Shown here: positions 22,863-26,831 of the stretch, piece by piece | Position numbering within the stretch: the first letter of the stretch is position 1 | Layout of the letters: every line of letters starts with the position of its first letter | Assembly: GCA_023412715.1 (NCBI GenBank) | Contig: JAEZCC010000009.1 | Coordinates: 1 to 26,831 of the forward strand | From: Bacillota bacterium | Lineage (GTDB): Bacteria; Bacillota; Clostridia; Oscillospirales; Acutalibacteraceae | DNA: 26,831 nt | Reading direction: 5' to 3' | Program-made: the position numbers and the translations under genes | Notes under the pieces: generated by a model | Seen by the model: the letters and a program-made list of their open reading frames with translations, nothing else | What the model was told of the DNA's origin: nothing | Databases searched by the model: none

Positions 22863-25091
22863 ATGCCAATTTTTTATCATCCATCGGCGCGGGAATTCCA
22901 TTTCTGCAACCAGCAGATCAGCTACATCATGCGGGTTATGGAAAACGGGCAGCTCGGCAGCCTCTACTTCGGGAAGCGGCTTGCCGACCGGCAGTCGTTT
23001 CACGCCCTGCTGCCGGTGCAGGGCGAAGGCCGTGCCCATGCCGTCGTGGCGTGCGAGGGATCGTCCCTCTGCCTGAACCACGTGCCCCAGGAGTACCCCT
23101 CCTATGGGACGGGGGATTTCCACGACCCAGCGTTCGTCATGGAACAGGAGAACGGAAGCACCGTCTCGAATTTCACCTATGTTTCCCATACCGTCTATGC
23201 CGGGAAGAGGGGACCGGACGATCTGCCTGCCGTCTACACGGAGTCCGACGGGGAGGCCGACACCCTTGAAGTCGTGCTGGAGGACGCCGTTTCCGGGGTG
23301 CGCCTGATCCTCCGCTACACGATTTTCAATTCGCTGCCTGCCCTTGCGCGCAGCGCGGAATTCATCAATGCGGGCACGCGCCCGGTCATGCTGAAGCGGG
23401 CGATGAGCATGAGCGTCAGCCTGCCGGATGCGGACTTCGACATGCTGTCCCTGTGCGGCGCGTGGGCCAGGGAGCGGTACCCCGTCATCCGCCGTCTGAC
23501 GCCGGGGATCCAGAGCGTCGGCAGCATGCGTGGAATCAGCAGCGCGGAATATAACCCTTTTCTTCTGTTCAAACGCCCCCGGACCGACGAGTTCGAAGGG
23601 GAGGTGTACGCCTGCAGCCTGATCTACAGCGGGAACTTCCTCGCCCAGGCGGAGGTGGATCCCTTCGGCCTGACGCGCGTCCTGGTCGGGATCCACCCCA
23701 ATGGCTTCTCATGGCATCTGCAGCCCGGGGAGCATTTTCAAACGCCGGAAGCCGTTCTGGTCTATTCCCGGGAAGGGCTGAACGGGATGAGCCAGACCTT
23801 CCACCGGCTGTACGGCAGACGCCTGGCGCGCGGCCCCTGGCGGGACAGGGACCGGCCGATCGTCATCAACAACTGGGAGAGCACCGGCTTTGCGTTTGAC
23901 GAGGAAAGCATCCTGTCGCTTGCAAAGACCGCGCAGAAGCTCGGCGTGGAATGCTTTGTGCTGGACGACGGCTGGTTCGGCAAACGGAACGACGACCGCG
24001 CCGGCCTGGGCGACTGGACGGTGAACCTGCAAAAGCTGCCGGACGGCATCGGCGGGCTGTCGCGGAAAATCAACGCGATGGGGATGCAGTTCGGCCTGTG
24101 GATCGAGCCCGAGATGGTGAATATGGACAGCGATCTGTACCGGGCCCACCCGGATTGGATCCTGCATGTCCCGGAGCGCAGCGTTTCCCTAAGCCGTCAT
24201 CAGTATGTGCTGGATTTTTCCCGGCCGGAGGTGGTGGATGCGATTTATGAAATGCTGCATCGTCTGTTGACGGGCGCCAATATCTCCTACCTGAAATGGG
24301 ACATGAACCGCTATCTGACCGAATGCTATTCCGTTACAAAGCAGCCGTGGGAGCAGGGGAAGGTCTTTCATTCCTATATTCTGGGCGTATACCGTCTTTA
24401 CAGAAAGCTGCTGGCCGATTTTCCCGGGCTGCTCATAGAGTCCTGCGCCAGCGGAGGGGCCCGGTTCGACCCCGGCGTGCTTGCCTATGCGCCGCAGGCC
24501 TGGTGCAGCGACGACACGGACGCCGTGGAACGCCTGAAAATCCAATACGGAACTTCTCTGGCATATCCCATCAGCAGCATCAGCGCCCATGTTTCGGCGG
24601 TCCCGAACCAACAGGTCGGCCGGGTCACGCCCCTCCGGACGAGGGCGGCGGTCGCCATGTTCGGCGCATTCGGCTACGAGCTGGACCTCAACGCCCTGAC
24701 GGAGGAGGATCGGCAGATGATTGCGGAGCAGATCGCCTTTGTCAAGCGGCACCGGAAGCTGCTGCAGTACGGGACGTTCTGGAGGCTACTCAGCCCGTTC
24801 GACGGCAATCAGGCCGCCTGGATGACCGTTTCCGCAGCGCGGGAGGAAGCCGTCGCGGCCTATTACTGCATCCTTAGCGGCCCAAACGAAGAATACAGGC
24901 GGCTGAAGCTCAGGGGCCTGGACCCCGATCGATGCTATTATGTTAACCGGGATTCGGACGAAGCCTATCCCGGGGACGTCCTGATGGAAGCCGGGTTGCC
25001 GATTTTGCCGAAGCCCTCCCGCGATTTTTCCTCTTATCTTTTTTATCTGCATGCCGCCCCGGACGGCGGCTCCTGCTCCGCGGAGCCATGA
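22863..25091 (+). CDS. Alpha-galactosidase, GH36
   Basis: 742 residues, the usual size of bacterial GH36 (AgaA/MelA-type) enzymes, cytoplasmic. A beta-supersandwich N-terminal domain (about 1-320) begins MPIFYHPSAREFHF. The (beta/alpha)8 barrel carries FVLDDGWFGKRNDD, GLWIEPEMVN, and nucleophile Asp480 in YLKWDMNRYL. ESCASGGARFDPG and the acid/base Asp550 in WCSDDTDA follow. It hydrolyses terminal alpha-1,6-galactose (raffinose, melibiose, galactomannan fragments), fitting the transporter upstream. The N-terminus matches the family at ATG 22863, but the strong SD (AGGAGGGA, 22807-22814) serves an out-of-frame ATG at 22819; only a weak AGAAAG precedes 22863. Confidence 0.93.
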   Translation: MPIFYHPSAREFHFCNQQISYIMRVMENGQLGSLYFGKRLADRQSFHALLPVQGEGRAHAVVACEGSSLCLNHVPQEYPSYGTGDFHDPAFVMEQENGSTVSNFTYVSHTVYAGKRGPDDLPAVYTESDGEADTLEVVLEDAVSGVRLILRYTIFNSLPALARSAEFINAGTRPVMLKRAMSMSVSLPDADFDMLSLCGAWARERYPVIRRLTPGIQSVGSMRGISSAEYNPFLLFKRPRTDEFEGEVYACSLIYSGNFLAQAEVDPFGLTRVLVGIHPNGFSWHLQPGEHFQTPEAVLVYSREGLNGMSQTFHRLYGRRLARGPWRDRDRPIVINNWESTGFAFDEESILSLAKTAQKLGVECFVLDDGWFGKRNDDRAGLGDWTVNLQKLPDGIGGLSRKINAMGMQFGLWIEPEMVNMDSDLYRAHPDWILHVPERSVSLSRHQYVLDFSRPEVVDAIYEMLHRLLTGANISYLKWDMNRYLTECYSVTKQPWEQGKVFHSYILGVYRLYRKLLADFPGLLIESCASGGARFDPGVLAYAPQAWCSDDTDAVERLKIQYGTSLAYPISSISAHVSAVPNQQVGRVTPLRTRAAVAMFGAFGYELDLNALTEEDRQMIAEQIAFVKRHRKLLQYGTFWRLLSPFDGNQAAWMTVSAAREEAVAAYYCILSGPNEEYRRLKLRGLDPDRCYYVNRDSDEAYPGDVLMEAGLPILPKPSRDFSSYLFYLHAAPDGGSCSAEP

Positions 25092-25165
25092 GACCCCGCC
25101 CGGCGTTCCCCACGTCGGCCATATGCCGGACCGGGTTTTCCGGTCCGGCGCTGCGCGGCGGGGTC
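25092..25165 (+). terminator. Nested hairpin after the GH36 gene
   Basis: Outer arms GACCCCGCC (25092-25100) and GGCGGGGTC (25157-25165) enclose a perfect inner stem GCCGGACCGG (25125-25134) / CCGGTCCGGC (25140-25149). It begins right after the stop codon and is followed by AATTTCTTATT. A compound terminator is likely. Confidence 0.65.
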
Positions 25166-25174
25166 AATTTCTTA

Positions 25175-25203
25175 TTGACAGCCGCCGCAGGATGCAATAT
25201 AAT
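25175..25203 (+). promoter_or_regulatory. Perfect-consensus sigma-A promoter
   Basis: TTGACA (25175-25180), exactly 17 bp, TATAAT (25198-25203). Both hexamers match consensus completely. No protein gene follows; the start point would fall just before the 25-bp hairpin. Confidence 0.85.
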
Positions 25204-25209
25204 GGTTAT

Positions 25210-25303
25210 AACAATATGGAAAGCAAACGGACTGAAATCACAGGGATTTCAGTCCGTTTGCTTTCCATAGCTTCCAACATACCGGATGCATGATTCGTTT
25301 TTT
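25210..25303 (+). ncRNA. Candidate small hairpin RNA
   Basis: Arms 25215-25239 and 25245-25269 are a perfect 25-bp inverted repeat with a 5-nt loop (ACAGG). It lies about 7 nt after the predicted start of the consensus promoter at 25175. A six-T run (25298-25303) after a weak stem could end an RNA of about 95 nt. Lacking its own T-tract, the hairpin alone is not a typical terminator. A related 12-mer GGACTGAAAATC recurs at 25454-25465. The remaining gap to 25518 holds no gene I can support. Confidence 0.45.
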
Positions 25304-25518
25304 GCCTGCGTCGGGCAGATAAGCGAAAATTTACAGAGGTAAGGCGTCGTGAATACGCGGGACATCCATGCTGAAGGATCATCCGGGCGAGCGCTCCTGC
25401 GGTGTTTTTTAGTTTTGCGGCGGCCGCAGTGCGAGGGGGTATGAATTTATCCCGGACTGAAAATCCCGGCCCGGCGGGCGTCCTCCTATCTTAAAAAAAT
25501 ATCTTTCCCATTTTTTAC

Positions 25519-25546
25519 AATATTCTACAGTATAATGGAGAATATT
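25519..25546 (+). promoter_or_regulatory. AbrB-family gene promoter with palindrome over the -10
   Basis: TATAAT at 25531-25536 is bracketed by a perfect 8-bp inverted repeat, AATATTCT (25519-25526) and AGAATATT (25539-25546). The -35 is unclear in the T-rich upstream tract. The repeat is a likely operator, perhaps for autoregulation. Confidence 0.55.
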
Positions 25547-25567
25547 ACAGGAAAGCGGGAAAAACAG

Positions 25568-25831
25568 ATGAGAGCGACAGGCATTGTACGTAAAATCGAC
25601 TATCTCGGAAGGATTGTGATTCCGAAAGAGCTGCGCCGCAGCATGGAACTGCCCGAGGGCGTCTCGATGGAGATTTTTGTCGACGACCGGAATATCATTC
25701 TTCGGAAGTATTCCCCAAGAGAGATGACAAAAGAGGATATCCTGCTCGCCGCTCTGCAGATGGCCTGTAAAGAAGCAGGCAAGGATCCGGTGGATTACCT
25801 CAATAAGGTGCGGGAAGGGCTGCCTTTATAA
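25568..25831 (+). CDS. AbrB/SpoVT-family transcriptional regulator
   Basis: 87 residues. The N-terminal swapped-hairpin DNA-binding domain (about 1-47) reads MRATGIVRKIDYLGRIVIPK, then ELRRSMELPEGVSMEIFVDD and IILRKYSP, the AbrB family pattern. The C-terminal part (about 50-87) is a short helical segment, EDILLAALQMACKEAG. ATG 25568 is chosen because family proteins begin at M-(K/R)-ATG; the upstream ATG at 25535 lies inside the -10 element. Such dimeric or tetrameric regulators control transition-state and sporulation genes. It is monocistronic, with a palindrome over its own -10. Confidence 0.9.
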   Translation: MRATGIVRKIDYLGRIVIPKELRRSMELPEGVSMEIFVDDRNIILRKYSPREMTKEDILLAALQMACKEAGKDPVDYLNKVREGLPL

Positions 25832-25871
25832 ATTCCCGCGGCCGCATTCCGGAAGAGGCCTGCCGGTCGGC

Positions 25872-25919
25872 ATAAAACAAGCCGGCCAATGCGCTACCAT
25901 CGACCGGCTGTCACCAATT
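25872..25919 (-). terminator. Intrinsic terminator of the TAG-split minus-strand unit
   Basis: On the minus strand AGCCGGTCGATG (25919-25908) pairs with CATTGGCCGGCT (25891-25880) over 12 bp with two G-U pairs and a 6-nt loop, followed by TGTTTTAT. It lies about 35 bp after the stop at 25955. Confidence 0.75.
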
Positions 25920-25954
25920 TGTTTGCCATAGACTGCTGCACGCCGGCCTATTTT

Positions 25955-26158
25955 TTACATGAGTCGCTTCACATCCGTTGATGATTCCATGACAAGCGAC
26001 GCAATGTAGCGATTACGCTTCTTTCGCAGTCTGCACTTCTTAGGCGGTAGGTGTTCCGCGTAATTATGCTTGCCCCGTCGCAAGTGCGACTATGTAAGCG
26101 GGTGTCGGCCGCTCACAAAGTATGGTGCAGGGGCAAATACAAAAGCTTTGCTAACCAT
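25955..26158 (-). pseudogene. 67-codon frame with one in-frame TAG (small gene, recoded or broken)
   Basis: ATG 26158 has an excellent SD (GAGGTGA, 7 nt from GAGG to ATG). The frame runs 22 codons (MVSKAFVFAPAPYFV...HPLT), meets TAG at 26092-26090, then continues 44 codons to TAA. The second part is strongly basic (RRGKHNYAEHLPPKKC, RLRKKRNRYIASLV, ending STDVKRLM). It has its own promoter, operator-like repeat and terminator. A 5-bp hairpin TCGCAC-TTGCGA begins directly after the TAG. It could be a pseudogene, a read-through or recoded gene, or a structured RNA with a chance frame. Several stems (GTATGG/CCATAC, TTGCCCC/GGGGCAA, GTCGCTT/AAGCGAC) can fold across it. Family not recognised. Confidence 0.45.
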
Positions 26159-26196
26159 ACCGTCACCTCTTTTGCAATGCCCTTAGGGCTAGCTTC

Positions 26197-26247
26197 ATTC
26201 TAACTTATAATTCCTTATTAGTAAATATGTAAACGATCAGTTAGAAT
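26197..26247 (-). promoter_or_regulatory. Promoter of the TAG-split unit, bracketed by an inverted repeat
   Basis: On the minus strand TTTACA (26233-26228), 18-bp spacer, TATAAG (26209-26204). A perfect 9-bp inverted repeat, ATTCTAACT (26197-26205) and AGTTAGAAT (26239-26247), overlaps the -10 and lies just before the -35, a likely operator. The leader folds AGCCC-taa-GGGC near 26178-26190. Confidence 0.6.
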
Positions 26248-26396
26248 AATTTTACAAAATGTTAATAATCGACAAATATGGCAACATTTTCTATCCAAGG
26301 CGCAGAAAAGTACCGCGCCCGGGCAGAACACGGGCGTTTTCCGCAGGCCTGCCCGCTTGCCGCCTGCTTGCCCCGGCGGCGACGATGCGGAGAGAT

Positions 26397-26432
26397 CCGG
26401 GCCGTAACCGGGATCGGGCCCCGGCGCTTTTT
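26397..26432 (+). terminator. Plus-strand terminator-like hairpin in the 26248-26493 gap
   Basis: CCGGGCC (26397-26403) pairs with GGCCCCGG (26417-26424) with one bulge, then CGC and five T (26428-26432). A possible weak promoter upstream (TTTACA 26251, AAATAT 26274) would give an RNA of about 150 nt. No gene is supported in this gap. Confidence 0.4.
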
Positions 26433-26472
26433 CTGCAAAAGAGCGGATTGCAGCGATTGACGCGGAAATGAA

Positions 26473-26493
26473 ATCGGCCTTAGGGTCGGCCGG
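26473..26493 (-). terminator. Possible terminator of the small membrane peptide gene
   Basis: On the minus strand ACCGGCC, loop GACCCTAA, GGCCGAT (one G-U pair), followed by TTCATTT, immediately after the stop codon. Confidence 0.5.
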
Positions 26494-26601
26494 TTAATGT
26501 TTTCCCCGGAACGTATACCAGAAAGTAAAAATCATGATTGCCAAGGCAAATACGAAAATTATGTATAAGATTGTATCGACAGAAACCAATATGCCGTCCA
26601 T
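26494..26601 (-). CDS. 35-residue single-pass membrane peptide
   Basis: The peptide begins MDGILVSVDTILYIIFVFAL and continues AIMIFTFWYTFRGKH. One hydrophobic helix spans about residues 9-29, with a short acidic N-terminus and a basic C-terminal tail (RGKH), so positive-inside topology predicts a cytoplasmic C-terminus. The start is strongly supported: GGAGG sits 6 nt before ATG 26601, and a promoter lies at 26728-26756. Size and shape resemble KdpF-type small subunits or type I toxins, but the sequence matches neither that I can recall, and no kdp genes or clear antitoxin RNA are visible. Function unknown. Confidence 0.6.
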   Translation of the reverse strand: MDGILVSVDTILYIIFVFALAIMIFTFWYTFRGKH

Positions 26602-26652
26602 AACGTACCTCCAATGGTATAAAATGTATCAGCACGCCGTCCTTTTCATGAA

Positions 26653-26676
26653 GAGCCGCCCTGCCAAAGGCGGCTC
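26653..26676. other. Perfect 8-bp hairpin in the leader of the membrane peptide gene
   Basis: GAGCCGCC (26653-26660) and GGCGGCTC (26669-26676) with an 8-nt loop. No T-run follows on the minus strand, so a leader structure is likelier than a terminator. Confidence 0.5.
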
Positions 26677-26727
26677 AAAAAGAGGGAACCTGAAAAAGGC
26701 AACTCTTGTAAACTTTTGATGTAATAA

Positions 26728-26756
26728 ATAGTAACAAATTTGTAACCATTTTGCAA
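26728..26756 (-). promoter_or_regulatory. Promoter of the membrane peptide gene with palindromic operator
   Basis: On the minus strand TTGCAA (26756-26751), 17-bp spacer, TACTAT (26733-26728). A 10-bp palindrome ACAAATTTGT (26734-26743) fills the spacer next to the -10. Another near-perfect palindrome GGTAAATTTTACC (26758-26770) lies just upstream of the -35. Confidence 0.6.
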
Positions 26757-26771
26757 GGGTAAATTTTACCA

Positions 26772-26831
26772 ATGGAAGAGATATTTTATGGATGCAGGAA
26801 ATTACCTGTGAAAAGCGGCGCATCAGAAAGA
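26772..26831 (+). CDS. Possible partial gene running off the window end
   Basis: The frame ATG GAA GAG stays open for 20 codons to the last base (MEEIFYGCRKLPVKSGASER). There is no SD, and the length is too short to judge. The palindrome at 26758-26770 sits just before the ATG, so a divergent gene is possible. Confidence 0.2.
   Translation, partial: MEEIFYGCRKLPVKSGASER

Noticed and set aside
26090..26092. Calling the TAG a pyrrolysine codon
   Set aside because: No pyl genes or known Pyl-protein family are visible here; kept only as one alternative in the finding.
26629..26823. 64-codon minus-strand frame
   Set aside because: It covers the promoter, palindromes and hairpin of the membrane peptide gene and has no SD.
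1..26831. CRISPR arrays, rRNA genes, prophage modules
   Set aside because: No regularly spaced direct repeats, rRNA signatures or phage structural genes were seen on either strand.

Overview
The window looks like a piece of a GC-rich, spore-forming Clostridia chromosome. An Oscillospiraceae/Ruminococcaceae-type organism is my inference. The reasons are a CwlJ/GerQ spore-germination pair, Gram-positive lipoprotein SBPs with MalFG-type permeases, a YesM/YesN two-component system, an AbrB-family regulator and strong Shine-Dalgarno (SD) sites. Coding DNA is GC-rich, and several intergenic stretches are sharply AT-rich.

Layout. 1-586: an IS3-family (IS150-like) element, cut by the window edge and apparently internally deleted. 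713-1595: cwlJ-gerQ. 1678-3427: pgeF (YfiH/YlmD) overlapping a radical-SAM protein. 3475-4362: an exported polysaccharide deacetylase, convergent with a CtpE-like P-type ATPase (4355-6757, minus). 7088-8263: an O-antigen ligase-like membrane protein, then mgtA (8354-11008). 11023-11276: a tRNA promoter, a broken tRNA 5' half and an intact tRNA-Ala(CGC). 11278-12720: an AT-rich island with two small Cys-containing minus-strand genes, a strong orphan promoter, a run of RNA hairpins and a 17-bp near-copy of the tRNA-Ala 3' end.

12835-25091 is a carbohydrate-use locus. It holds a YesM-type sensor kinase, a YesN/AraC response regulator and a solute-binding lipoprotein in one overlapping operon closed by a terminator. 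Next come a second operon with its own promoter (SBP, two permeases, GH127-type glycosidase) and a GH36 alpha-galactosidase. A plausible reading is that the kinase, perhaps with its own SBP, senses an oligosaccharide and the regulator switches on the transporter. Imported sugar is then cut by the alpha-galactosidase and the beta-L-arabinofuranosidase-like enzyme.

25092-26831 is mostly non-coding but dense in signals. It holds a perfect-consensus promoter feeding a 25-bp hairpin, an AbrB-family gene whose -10 sits inside a palindrome, and a complete minus-strand transcription unit whose 67-codon frame carries one in-frame TAG. It also holds a 35-residue membrane peptide gene with a palindrome in its promoter spacer. 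The TAG-split unit and the peptide are the best candidates for something undescribed.
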